A DNA stretch of 64,000 nucleotides from positions 8,992,979 to 9,056,978 of the forward strand of contig CM049321.1 in the NCBI GenBank assembly GCA_026874595.1, read 5' to 3'. The notes beneath the pieces were generated by a model, which was not told where the DNA came from, did not search any database, and was given only the letters and a program-made list of their open reading frames with translations. The DNA comes from Sipunculus nudus. Taxonomy: Eukaryota > Annelida > Sipuncula > Golfingiida > Sipunculidae. Shown here piece by piece: positions 1 to 10,920 of this stretch. A program made the position numbers and the translations under genes. Numbering within the stretch: the stretch's first letter is position 1; the number at the start of each line of letters is the position of its first letter.

Positions 1-2277
1 ATATATATGCTCTATATTTCTTTTATCCAAGAGGTTATGAAATAATTGTTTTTCTGTATATGTAGTCTTATTCTTACCAAAATTTTTTATAAGTGCCATA
101 TCTGTGAAAGTTATATGGCACACATTTGTGCCTTATAGGTCCCTTATATCAGACTGTCAAACTTTTCTGGTGATTGCCCACTTGATGGGAGTTTACATTT
201 CTGTATAATTCTTTTGTGGGAATGTTAGATAGTTCTTGAATATTCTGATTTATTTAAACAATTATATACAAAATAAATGTAAAGTTAATAACCTTTATTT
301 TGAGTACCAGTATACTCATTGTAGGTAAGGCATAGTGATCAAAGTCTTTGAAATACTTTTTCAAAGTATATATTGATGCACCATAAATCATCGTGTATTT
401 TAGCGAATCATTTAAATCTGAATGAAACAAATTACCTTAAACTCACACACTATTGTTTCAAGTATAATGAAGTGAGACATTTTTCTTTAAATTCATAATG
501 GAGAGTGCCCATTCTTTTTGCCTCCTTTGTAAAATATTACACTTATATAAATTATCCGCCATTAATGGCCGTTTAAATCACCGAGCCTGTCCTATCCATA
601 ACATTACCTGCCAAAGTGAAATCATCAATTCAAACTGATCAATGGTGAACCTGCTTTTTCTGTCGCAGTGGCGGGGAACCTTGGCATAATATACCGCTAT
701 TACAAGGTCCACCTGTCTGTTTTGAAGTGTGGCAGAGAAAAGTATCTTACCATTCAGAAAATGTGAAATCTACCGTTCTTTGTGCCTCAATATGTATTTC
801 AACTCCAGGTTCAATAGAAAACTCAAGCCTCAACATTATCTACGAGACCTGATCCAACCATCGTAACTCATAATACAAACCCCGTGCTTGCCATCAAAGG
901 CTTGCACAGCCATACTGGGTAACCAAGAGCCATTTATGGCGAGGTGACAGGGTTCAATTCATTCAGACATTCACTGATGTTATTTGTGACAGAAGGGTAA
1001 TTAAGTTTCCAAACTCCCAGTCTATTCACTCAGTTATCAAAAAAAGAGGCTCTGGGATCTTCAAGCTCAGCTTCCATCACCATATAGAAAAAGCCGTCAA
1101 GACAGGGGTGGTGGCATGAGATTTGGATTATATGTCATCAGATCCAGATGGCGCTTTATTTAAACTATGATATTTCATTAATTTTGTTATAGCCAGTTTA
1201 CCTCTGCCGAGTGGCACAGGTTTTATGTTTCTGTTGTCCTTAGTTTGTATAATTGTCTGTTAGCAATTTTCCTCATAAAGTCATGAAAGGAGACGAGGAA
1301 ATTTATGGGAGTGCATGGCACATGTACCAAATGCAAGGTTCAATACATGCACCAATTTTTTTATATCTATGTGATCATATTGTGCAGACTCAAACTCAAA
1401 AGAGTATAATTCTGCTGCTTATGGGTTTGTGGGCATCACAACCTGACAACCACAATGCAACATGGCTTCTACATACATATGCAGCGTAGGTAAAATGTTG
1501 TGAAGAGGATATTGTAGTCCATTCAAATATGTTGGAACAGAATGGTTTCAACACAAATTACATAAACAATTTCTTTTTGGTGGTAAGGACTTTATTGTGG
1601 ATACAATTTTTTGAGAACACTAACTTGTTAATGACACTTTTAAACCTGAACCCCCTGCATGACTGACATGAGTATACACAAATAGAATGCATGGTAAAAA
1701 AATTTTGAATGTGATTTGCCATTCCGAGAAGCAGAATTAAACAAAATATAGCTGCAAAACATTTCATTGTTATAATGGTAGTAATATAAAATATAAGTAA
1801 ATGATTAGAATAAAATTATATATTTTTCAACATTATAGATGTTGCAAAGTAAGCTAATTTACTTTGTGACAATTAATATTTATCATTTTGTTTCATGTTA
1901 ATATAATCACGTGAAGGTATATTTTTCTCTAAATTAGGAATAGCCTTTTTAAGGACACAATAAAATGCAATAAACATGTATAAAAAATACATATAAGATA
2001 TATAGCAGAATAGGTCATTCCATTACAGAAATCCCATACCAGATGCATATACTCATTTATATTTTGCATTATATAAACTTTGGTTGATTTTGATACACTT
2101 TGTAATACTGCCCTGCCTTCCATCATGTCCTTTCCACTGTAATACTATACATATAATAATATCGAGGTTCAAATCATTTCCTTTATGAAAATTAATAGAT
2201 TCATATCTAAAACAGGAATTTACTGAGAATAAAAAAAAACATAATTTCAGATTTACTGTAACTGGAATAATTAATAT
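1..2277. other. AT-rich non-coding DNA, no supported gene
   Basis: No reading frame here looks like a gene. The stretch about 590-1130 is richer in G+C and less repetitive than its surroundings. At 650-668 a pyrimidine run ending in CGCAG is followed by two open frames of 30-60 codons, but no convincing donor follows and the two frames contradict each other, so I do not call an exon. The rest is AT-rich with short A/T runs and no tandem structure. Confidence 0.6.
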
Positions 2278-3763
2278 AAACAAGTGACCCAGGGGTCATG
2301 ACGCTCAGCTGACCAGGAAGACATTGACAAAAGTAATTTTATCATCTGAATGTCAAATTTGAATGAGAGACCTAATTTCAGATTTCCAAAGAGACTTTCC
2401 AAAGGCCTCCCTGCATGTCAAGAAAGAAGATTCTAGGTCCAGTCATTATGATTTGTGCCCTGTTAATATATGACCAAATCTTTATTCTGGGGGGTACTTC
2501 AGAGCCCCATAGCTCACAGAATATGGGTAACAGGGACCTTATTTCGGGTTTCCATGTAGACCTTTTATGGGCTTCCCTGGAGGTGAGGACAGAAGATTCT
2601 AGGTCCAGTCATTATGATTTGTGCCCTGTTTACAGATGACCAAATGTTTAAAGATCACAAAAGTAGAGAAAAAAAATCGTAAAAAATAAAAAAAAATATA
2701 GGTGGCGCCACCAATCCCCAGAAATTGATGAAACACTCCATGATCAATATCGATGCAAAGAATCATGGTGATTAATGCATTAGTTGTTCAGATACTTGAG
2801 CTTTTGTATTAAATTTTGCATTATTCTGGGGGGTACTTCAGAACCCCATAGCTCGAAGAATATAGGTCACAGTGACCTAATTTCAGGTTTACAAGGAGAA
2901 TTTCCATAGACCTCCCAGGATGTCAAGTAAGAAGATTCCAGGTCTAGCGGTTACGATTTGTGCCCTGTTAACAGACAGACGACTGGATGGCCGGACGGAC
3001 GACGGACAAAAGGTGATCCCTATAGCTCAGATGACTTTCAGTCAGCTGAGCTAAAAATTGAAAAAATACAGGTGGCGCCACCAGAATGCAGAAACTGATG
3101 AAACATTTCATGATCAATATCCATGCAAAGAATCATGGTGATCACTGCAATAGTTGTTTAGATACTTGAGCTTTTGTATCAAATTTTCCATTATTCTGGG
3201 GGGTACTTCGGAGCCCCATAGCTCAAAGATTATGGGTAACAGAGACCTAATTTCAGGTTTCTAAAGAGACTTTTTATGGGCCTCCCTGCATGTCAAGAGA
3301 GAAGATTCTAAGTGTAGTCGTTACGATTTGTGCCCTGTTAACAGATGGCTGCATCTTAAGAGGTCTCAAAAATAGAGAAAAATATTGGTAAACATCGAAA
3401 AAATACAGGTGGCGCCACCAGTCTGCAGAAACTGATGAAACACTCCATGATCAATATCCATGCAAAAGCATGATGATCAATGCATTAGTTGTTCAGATAC
3501 TTGAGCTTTTGTATCAAATTTTCCATTATTCTGGGGGGTACTTCGGAACCTCATAGCTCGAAGAATATAGGTCACAGTGACCTAATTTCAGGTTTACAAG
3601 GAGAATTTCCATAGACCTCCCAGGATGTCAAGTAAGAAGATTCCAGTTCTAGCGGTTACGATTTGTGCCCTGTTAACGGACAGACGCCCGGACGCCCGGA
3701 CGGACGACGGACAAAAGGTGATCCCTTTAGCTCAGATGACTTACAGTCAGCTGAGCTAAAAAT
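2278..3763 (+). repeat. Hairpin-ended interspersed repeat, tandem dimer (copy 1)
   Basis: The 5' end is AAACAAGTGACCCAGGGGTC and runs on to a CGCTCAGCTG block. The 3' end is a stem TAGCTCAG-A-TGACT, loop TTC, AGTCA-G-CTGAGCTA, then A's. This 3' end occurs twice, about 709 bp apart (near 3022-3053 and 3730-3763), so the copy is a head-to-tail dimer. Inside, the block TTCTGGGGGGTACTTC recurs near 2486, 2824, 3195 and 3533, and GGTGGCGCCACC lies at 2701, 3071 and 3408. The same 5' and 3' ends recur at 35153-37368, 43617-45633 and about 50750-53400. No protein is encoded, so it is a non-autonomous mobile repeat; the superfamily is not clear. Confidence 0.8.
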
Positions 3764-4014
3764 CACCGACAGAATTCTCACCTAAAATACTGAACTATGC
3801 ATGTACTAAATAAAAAAATTCACAAATCTATATCTATAAACTTATATGTATGTGTTTTATAAACCCTTTCACTGGATGTAATGTAATAGAAAAAGGGCAT
3901 GTGTTAGCAAAATTCTTGTTAACAATAAACTGCTACCCTTCAATATCCTTTAAGTAATGCACATTAACCTTAATACATTTGGAAAAAAGAGCTTAAAAAA
4001 AAAGAAATTCTTAC

Positions 4015-4095
4015 CTCATGAAAAATTGATGCTGTTGCAAGACTAGGAATGGTGAAAGACTTGATTTTTGGCACACCATCTTCACTGACTATTTC
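4015..4095 (-). CDS. Internal coding exon of an unidentified protein (27 codons, phase 0-0)
   Basis: On the minus strand a pyrimidine tract ends in TTTTTTCTTTCAG at 4096, followed by 81 bp and then GAG|GTAAGAA at 4015, an almost perfect acceptor and donor. Of the three frames only one is open: the others hit TAG or TGA within the first twelve bases. That frame gives 27 residues starting EIVSEDGVPKIKSF and ending TASIFHE, and both introns fall between codons. Length and composition suit a small internal animal exon. I do not recognise the protein and give no function. The next exons are not in view: a repeat follows at 3763 and below, and a possible 35-nt exon at 4437-4471 is in an incompatible phase. 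The exon implies that flanking DNA is intron of a minus-strand gene; how far that gene extends is unknown. Confidence 0.65.
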
Positions 4096-6293
4096 CTGAA
4101 AGAAAAAATAACACGTAATAAATGAAGTCAATTTAATTATATAGGAATGGTATACTCTATGTGGTGGGCTATTTAGTAAAAAAATTGTTCTTGTGTTCAG
4201 CAATTTGAGAAACCAAGCTGTGTCTAGCTGTTCAAAAATAACCTACACAACATGCATGCAGACAAAGACGGGCCAGCCGGAGACAAATGCCGGAAATGAG
4301 GAAAAGTGTGTACATTAAACTTTCCGTAAGAGTAAGCCAACAATAGTCTACAAAGTTTATTTTTGGGTAATACACAAAATTAAATCTGTCACAAGATTAG
4401 CCTTTAAGTATATTGGGTATATTACTGATTATATTACCTTCATAATTTTCTTTCACTAGACAGACTCTGCAAATTATAGTTAATGGTACTCATTTTATGA
4501 TAATAAACATGTACCTCAGGTCAGGAAGTTGTATTGAACTCAATACATTCTACAGAGCTTGACAATATAATGGTGTCAAACTGGTCACAGAATTATTCCT
4601 TTTCAGTATTTCTTTTGAGGGATATTAGAACAGCAGTAATGAAGTTATTTTGCGTTGAGAATTTATCAATTAAAGTTTCTGTTCAACTTGCATTGCAGTA
4701 ATGTTTATTTCAGTTAGGCTACCCAAAAAAAACCAATTTCATTGAATCACTTCTTTTCTTTTTTTTTTGCAGATCCTCAAGTTTTTAATAAGCAAGAAGT
4801 CTTTGGTAATGTTGCGTTTTATGCTCTTGCATAGGTCTCATCAAAATTGATAAAGGAATGTTAGAAAATGGACTAGATTTTGTTTTGCTTATACATGTAC
4901 TTTATTTCAAAGGGTGAACCATATTTTTGTAATCTTCCTGTAATTTTGCAAATTTGTACCTTTTTTCATAAAATTTTCAAAAGATAAAATTTGCAAGTTG
5001 TAAAACATTTTAATATTTTGTTGTGGTCTAATCTATGGACAATGTCATAATGGAAAATAATCCAAACTGTCCTAAAGTTAACCAGAAAGGTATACCTTTC
5101 AGTGTGATTGCTCAAGATGAATTAAGTACAGTGGCTGCATGCATGGGGCCTGTGGAGTTCCATGGCAAAGGTAGAGGCTTCATAATTAGTAATATGAATA
5201 TGCAAAAGGAGCCTTAGACACTTGTGAAATTAGCATACAAGGATCATATAAACATTTCTTGGGCAAATATTAAAATACTGTGATATACATGAAAAATATC
5301 TTCTGGATCCACTGAAATATCATGAGAAATATATTATCCAACTATGTAAGCCCATATGGCACACAATCAATGCTTATAAATTCACACAGAGACCAATGTC
5401 ATAACACTTTCCAGTGTTGTTGGAATTTTTAAACACCTAGTCAGCTAGTATAGTCCATGGGTCGGGCCAGTTAGCTGCTTCGATCTGGAATGTAGTCATC
5501 CTTATTCTCTGGTTTATTTATGCAGGAACTACATAAAGTTAGACAAATACAGTATAAATATAAGACAAATTTGTAACTGGCATGCTAGCTAGGTCACTGA
5601 AAAGAGTTGTTGAGCAAAACATTCAATGATGAAGACCGCTTGTCTATATTATGGTTACCATTTGATTTGCTTGTTTTATTAAAAAAGAAATACCTGACCT
5701 AAAAATGAGGCATGGAATTCATTATACATTATGCCTTAAAAATTACCATCCTTATTACAAGATTTGAGCTGTAGGCAGCAGCAGTGAGCGGTGATTATCA
5801 GCTCAGTTATACCATCTTTAAAGCTATTGTTAAATTTCTTTTAAAAGTCATATGGCCTCTACTTCGCAGTGTTCCCTTGAAAACCTCTGACCCTCTGGGT
5901 ATCAAAAACCTGCTTCCTTCCCAGCTGTGGCTTTGGGGTAGCTATTTCTGGCCTGATATATCCTAACAAGCTGATTTTCTCGCGCATGGCTGACGTGATT
6001 GGGAACGACCAAGCAGCCAGGAGAGATAAGCCACTTTGCAACAATAAGATTACTAACTGAATCTCCTCAAGTGGTATAAGCCGGGTGGTCATGTGACCTG
6101 CTCTTCCCATTTTTTTGGTGCATAACACTCTCTGAAAACTGTAGAATCTTCATGTTGCATAATGTCACACAATAAGCACTAATGGAGCTGGATGACCATC
6201 AAGTGGTCATAATGCTACTGCTGTCCTGTTAAGAAATGGATAAGCTCCTGGTTTTCTCCATTTTAAAAGTCAACAAAATGCCATTGCTATATA

Positions 6294-6297
<4 letters not shown>
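4096..6297. other. Presumed intron or intergenic DNA with a G+C-richer patch
   Basis: Apart from the possible exon at 4773-4834 no gene is supported. The patch about 5850-6125 is richer in G+C and CpG than its surroundings and contains GCTGACGTGATTGGGAACG (a CRE-like half and an inverted CCAAT core) and GTCATGTGACC. Short frames of 60-89 codons on both strands overlap it but none has splice or start support. It may be regulatory. Confidence 0.4.
4773..4834 (+). CDS. Possible short terminal exon (strong acceptor)
   Basis: The plus strand at 4750-4772 is a long T/C run ending TTTTTTTTGCAG, among the strongest acceptor-like signals in the window. After it one frame, entered after two bases, reads PQVFNKQEVFGNVAFYALA and then TAG at 4832-4834. 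That would be a 3'-terminal exon, needing a previous exon ending in one base of the split codon. No canonical AATAAA is seen close downstream, and it lies opposite the better minus-strand exon at 4015-4095. A pyrimidine-rich tract could also have arisen by chance, so this is a weak call. Confidence 0.18.

Positions 6298-6369
<72 letters not shown>
6298..6369. repeat. (TA)n microsatellite
   Basis: About 36 uninterrupted TA dinucleotides, followed by TGTATATTTATTTATAT. Length is likely to vary between individuals. Confidence 0.97.
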
Positions 6370-6375
<6 letters not shown>

Positions 6376-6394
6376 TTATTTATATTAAAATTAA

Positions 6395-6690
6395 GATGAC
6401 AAAATTGGACTTGCTCCTAAAGTAGATAAACTGGGAGAGTACCAATTTTGAACGAAAAAAGGGGATGACTTAATATTATGTACTCTTCAGTTTAAAGTAA
6501 AAAAAAATGGTTTTTAAAAGTAGACAGAACAGGACAACCGTACATTTTAGAGTGGACAAAATAGGACTACTATCCACTTAAAATAGACAAAATTTGAATA
6601 ATATCCATTTAAAAATAGATAAAATGTGACTAGTATGAATTTTAAAAGAAAACAATTATGATGGGACTACTGTCAAGTTTAACAAGTAGC
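6395..6690. repeat. Decayed short tandem repeat next to the (TA)n tract
   Basis: Diverged blocks of the form TTTAAAAGTAGACARAAYAGGAC recur about every 33-45 bp (for example near 6517, 6551, 6580 and 6613). The copies share the core TTAAAATAGACAAAAT with many substitutions. An old minisatellite is the simplest reading. Confidence 0.5.
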
Positions 6691-6877
6691 ATACTAAATG
6701 GAAATATATACCATCCCTTCAAAGGGGCCAATAATCACCTATCTTACCTTTATGAACTAAAAATAATCACTTGAAGCTTTTATAAATACAGGCCAGGAAA
6801 ATTGGAAATCATCCTCACACAGGCTGCTTGCTTTCTTTATAAAATATCAACCAGTTTATAAAATGTGGGGGCCAACC

Positions 6878-6972
6878 AAAACAGCCGTTTTTCACTCACA
6901 AACGAGTGCACCCTTTAGGGTTTCTTCGGTGGTATGACCCAGTCATGGTGACAATTACACATCTCATGAACT
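6878..6972 (+). mobile_element. SINE family A, internal fragment
   Basis: The blocks TTCACTCACAAACGAGTGCA, then GGTATGAC and GACAATTACAC, match in order the body of the SINE at 50150-50573 read on its own strand. The tRNA-like head is absent, so this is a 5'-truncated or broken copy. Confidence 0.6.
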
Positions 6973-6984
6973 GAGACAATTCAG

Positions 6985-7225
6985 AACTATGCTGAATCTC
7001 ATATCAGGGATAAGGAGAGTCCAAGGACTATTTGACCTCAGGAACAGAAACTTAACTTTTTTCTTATCTCATCTGGCAGGATTTGAGATAGTTCAGGACT
7101 ATCTGATCTAATACTGTTTAATCTCATATCAAGGATAAAAACAGTTCAGGACTTTCTAATCTCATCTCTTGGACAGTGACATTTCAGGCTAATTTTATCT
7201 AATCTCAGGGTGCATGATCATTCAA
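6985..7225. repeat. Decayed tandem repeat, roughly 60-bp unit
   Basis: The phrase CTCATATCAGGGATAARRASAGTTCAGGACTWT recurs with many changes near 7000, 7075, 7130 and 7170. It directly follows the SINE fragment, so it may be an expanded tail. Confidence 0.45.
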
Positions 7226-9283
7226 GTCTATTCAAATAAATATTATAAATCTAGCAACCATTCACCATATGAGGTTTTATACTGAGGAAAATATAACACC
7301 AATAAATGCTTATATATATATATGTATATATATAAACAAACAATTTCATGGCATTTATGTCCTTTGCTTCCCCCTCTTGTTGCCCCTTGCTTGCCTTGTC
7401 CATTTGTTTTAGTTTTTATTTTACCCTGAAGATGTCTCCACATGTTATAAGTTTTGTGTGAATTCAAGGATACAAAAGGGGAATTTTTTGTTTGTTTTGG
7501 AGCTGGTGATAATAATTTTCAGACAGACACTTCAAAACCAATCCCAACCAAGGTATGAATAAAAGCAATCACTGAGCCAACTTTGAATGAAATTGGATAA
7601 TATTTAGAAAAGTTATCGCACAGAAATGAAATCCTGATGGCTGGACAGATAGATAGATGGACAGACAGAAAAACCCGAATCAATGTCCCCTGGGGCGTTC
7701 CATGGAGGGCTTTGGAGGCAGAGGACAATTAGTGACTATATAAAAGAACAGGAGGTCATATATATAGTGTCAATAAATATACATAATTAATCTTCTGTAT
7801 TCTGGCATATAAACTTTTCTTGTTCTGAGAACACAACCCAGGCCAAAAATTCTTAAAATATTGACACTTTCTCTGAAAAGCATCCCTTCGATTTGCAAAC
7901 AATACAGGTAAGTGCTTGTCTCTAATGAGGCACCCACAAACAATGGACCCTCATTAGTCCAAGAAACCACACGCGCACCTGTTGTAATTGTAAGAATAAT
8001 GGACATTTACTGTCCCTCTCTGACCATCATGTCCATTATCACTTTGTGGATATGCTGTTCACGCAGTGTCAATGTACAAGAGTGGGTGGGGCTACTCCGC
8101 ATGAAGCGGCAATAATTGTTCTACCCACTGAGTTGTAATAATCATGACTGTTGAATATCCGAGCTCTTTGTTCTCTGGCTGCCCCTGGGCATACCTTAAG
8201 TACCCAATATGGCTTCTTAGGGTCTTAGCTAGCTAGCCTATTTGTCTTTTTGGCTTAATTCTTCTGGTATTTATTTTCCTGTACAATAACAATATTACAC
8301 TTACCTCAGCACGTTTACAGAGTTTCAAGTAATACAAGCATATATGTACCACAAGGAAAGTTTACAGTCTTCAATTTTATTTACTGTATTGTGCAACTTT
8401 TTTCATAGAAAACCATACAGAAATTTCCCATTTTTTATCTATGTGTGAAATCCCTTAACTTTAATTTTCTTGTTTTTTCCCCATTATATATTTCTATTTT
8501 GTCATTGGACCTGAATGTAACCTTGATCAACCTAGTTTTGTTAACTGAGTAGTATAATTTATGTAAATGAAGTCATGTTACTAAAGTAACAAGGCGTCAT
8601 TTTGTTGAATGTTAAAAATTTTATAAGAATATCCTGAACTACATGAGTTACAAATTTAAGTATCAAGAATCAGAATTAATATACATATAATCTATAAGCA
8701 AAGGATATTTAAATATTTGGTTAACTGGCATCAATACTGCCTGAAGCTCTATAATATTGTTCAGGAAATTTCTACTGATGAATCCAGAAATATGTAATGT
8801 ACGTTTTAACAACGACACCATCACATATGTCCCTGGGTCTGTTTTTGCTGCAGTGGTAGAAGACTAAATCAGGAATACTTTTATTCTATAAACAGAGCCA
8901 TTATGTTTTCATAAATCTGAGACTATAAATATGGGACATAACAGTACATCAGCCAATCTCAGGAGTATATAAACAGCCACTGGCTGGCAAACAAATCAGT
9001 CGCTGAACAAATAACGTCACGGCACAAAGTAGGGACATATTAGTCTGCTTACCTTGACCTTGTGGGTGACTCATCAGACCTGCTCGCGTACTATTTCTGT
9101 GCTTGGAACTAAAATTTCTATGCAGACCTAAGATTTCTTTGCCCTTAAAGGTAAACATTGATACTGTGATCACATCTTCTTTCAAATAACCATGTTCCAG
9201 TTAATGATTAATACGCTGGGAGAGGACCTAAAAAACACAAATCTTGCATTGGGCTTATAATTCAATGTTGAAATTTTTTTCAG
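7226..9283. other. AT-rich non-coding DNA
   Basis: Contains a short (TA)n at about 7311-7332 and no supported gene. A perfect donor-like CTGAG|GTAAGTG sits on the minus strand at 8303-8312, but the frame leading into it meets TAA after about 20 codons with no acceptor. A second donor-like site on the minus strand near 9054 (CAAG|GTAAGC) has a weak upstream frame. On the plus strand GTATATAAAC at about 8964 followed by AACGTCACGG at about 9013 resembles a TATA box and a CRE, without a gene attached. Confidence 0.5.
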
Positions 9284-9348
9284 GAAATTTCTAGCCTCTG
9301 GATTATATTTATACCATATGTGTGGTCCCAGTGCAGCGCACGGTTTAG
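9284..9348 (+). CDS. Candidate internal exon, 65 bp
   Basis: AAATTTTTTTCAG precedes the segment and TTTAG|GTAAAA follows it, so both splice signals are acceptable. Two frames are open: one gives KFLASGLYLYHMCGPSAAHG (entered after one base) and one gives EISSLWIIFIPYVWSQ. Two open frames across 65 bp are weak evidence, and I do not recognise either peptide. It is on the opposite strand from the exon at 4015-4095, so it would belong to a different gene. Confidence 0.2.
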
Positions 9349-9700
9349 GTAAAATAATGATAAAGAATAATTGTAACTATACTTGCACATCCTTCTGAGA
9401 AAATCTTCAGAGCTCAACATAATATATATAATAGATTTTTAGCTGCTACAGAAAAGACCTCAAAGAATTTCATAAAGAGGATATATGCCATATTTCTGTT
9501 AAGAAAGACCTATTTTATTCCTGAGATTTCAATTCATCCTTGCAAAGACAAGATCTGTCAAGTTTTCAACTTCAGACCACGATCAATTATCATCTTGTAC
9601 AAGTGGCTACTGACTATTCCATTTTGATAGACAACTCTGTGTATATTTATTTCATATGAAAAGCTTCGCCATATTCTTGTATAAGAGACTTGTAAAATTT

Positions 9701-9979
9701 TAGATTAAAGATTAGAGACATATATTAATAATACTTATAGGTTAGAGGACCAGAGACTTCAAGATTAAAGGATAAGAGACTTTGTAACATATTTCAAGAT
9801 TAAAGGATAAGAGACTTTGTAACACTGCAAGATTAAAGGATCAGAGGCTTTGTAACACTGCAAGATTAAAGGATCAGAGACTTTGTAACTCTTCAAGATT
9901 AAAAGATCAGAGACTTTGTAACCTTTCAAGGTTAAAGGATCAGAGACTTTGTAACACTTTTAGATTAAGCATCAGAGTC
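9701..9979 (+). repeat. Minisatellite, 33-bp unit, about 8 copies
   Basis: The unit begins AGATTAAAGGATCAGAGACT and continues TTGTAACACTGCA. Central copies (9830-9960) are close to identical; outer copies are diverged, as is usual for an expanding minisatellite. Confidence 0.92.
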
Positions 9980-10144
9980 AGATTCTAGCACTTTTTGTGT
10001 GAAGGACCATGCAGGGACATTGTTACATTTCTTATATATTATATATATAATTTTTTAATAGAGGATTTTGATATAACTATTGTAGGGAAGATGATAAAAG
10101 TTTATGTTTTTAGTTTTAGTAGAGCCAGACTTGTGTTATACTTC

Positions 10145-10178
<34 letters not shown>

Positions 10179-10539
10179 CAGTATATATGTTATCATCTTT
10201 TATTTTTATAAAACAAATAAAACTCCTATTAACTGTTTTACTAATTACAATCATTACATCTTTCTTCAAAGCTAAGCAAGAAAAGGCAGGGAACTGTTTA
10301 ACATGGAATTAAAACAGATGACATGTTTAGTTAAAAAAAAGAACACAAAAAAATTAGCATATGCAACACCTGAAACGTGACTAGAATACATTGATCAGGT
10401 AAGGAAGGTATCCTGTGGAGAAACCTTGCACCAGATTTGTTAAACAAACCCTTTGTTGATGAGGTTTATGGCAAAACAAGACGAGTGCAAAAACATATAT
10501 AGACACACATGAACAGATGCAATCAAGAGTAAGAGTGCA
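9980..10539. other. AT-rich DNA with a short (TA)n tract
   Basis: A (TA)n tract lies at 10149-10177. The long frames on both strands here are products of the AT-rich composition or of the repeat. No gene is supported. Confidence 0.6.
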
Positions 10540-10920
10540 GCCTTGCAGAGGAAACACAATATGGCCTCTGAGGACGCCACGGTAAGGAGCGCTTGGTCTG
10601 CTCTTTTGTGAAAGTGGTAGAATCAGGCACCCCTTCCAATCAGTTAGTGGTGAACTGTGGTTGATGTTTCTGCCGTGAAACGAGAAACTTGCGCCACAGG
10701 CTTTGGCCATGGGGCATACTGACAATGCTGGCCACACCCCAGCCACTGTATTGATTCGAGTGTTTAACGTTGCTTGTTCCTAATTTGACGCCAAGGTCTG
10801 CCGACGTGCTAGCTGGTTAGACGCAGAAAAAAACAGGACGTCGGCCCCGTTTGATTGAAAAGGGGACGCACCCTCCATTATGGCCGCTGTAAGATTAATG
10901 GACATGCTGACGCTTCATTT
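10540..10920. promoter_or_regulatory. CpG-rich unique patch, possible promoter or regulatory element
   Basis: This is one of the most CpG-dense non-repeat stretches in the window, against a CpG-poor background. CpGs cluster at GACGCCACGG, GAGCGC, TTGCGCC, AACGTT, GCCGACGTG, GACGTCGGCCCCG and GGCCGC. It also contains CCTCCATTATGGCCGC (a YY1-like core) and a palindromic GACGTC. Unmethylated promoters are the usual reason for such patches in animals with gene-body methylation, but no transcript evidence is available. Confidence 0.35.
10561..10581 (+). CDS. Possible first coding exon (MASEDAT)
   Basis: ATGGCCTCTGAGGACGCCACG is followed directly by GTAAGG, a good donor. The ATG has A at -3 and G at +4, a strong initiation context. 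The seven-residue peptide MASEDAT ends at a codon boundary. Short first coding exons like this are common in animals and the site lies inside the CpG-rich patch. No acceptor or second exon is identified, and the same stretch has a long open frame on the minus strand, so this remains a candidate. Confidence 0.2.

Noticed and set aside
655-860. Open frames after an acceptor-like CTTTTTCTGTCGCAG
   Set aside because: Two frames are open, neither has a good donor, and neither peptide is recognisable.
4437-4471. 35-nt microexon on the minus strand (TTGCAG ... GAAG|GTAATA)
   Set aside because: Its only open frame ends in a phase that would put a stop into the exon at 4015-4095.
8303-8330. Perfect donor CTGAG|GTAAGTG on the minus strand with an open frame before it
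   Set aside because: The frame meets TAA about 20 codons upstream and there is no acceptor between.
8949-9185. Minus-strand frame with HRNFSSKHRNSTRAG and donor CAAG|GTAAGC
   Set aside because: No acceptor with a pyrimidine tract upstream; the peptide shows no recognisable feature.
10381-10746. 121-codon minus-strand frame across the CpG-rich patch
   Set aside because: No splice or start support, and cysteine-rich hydrophobic composition typical of random translation.
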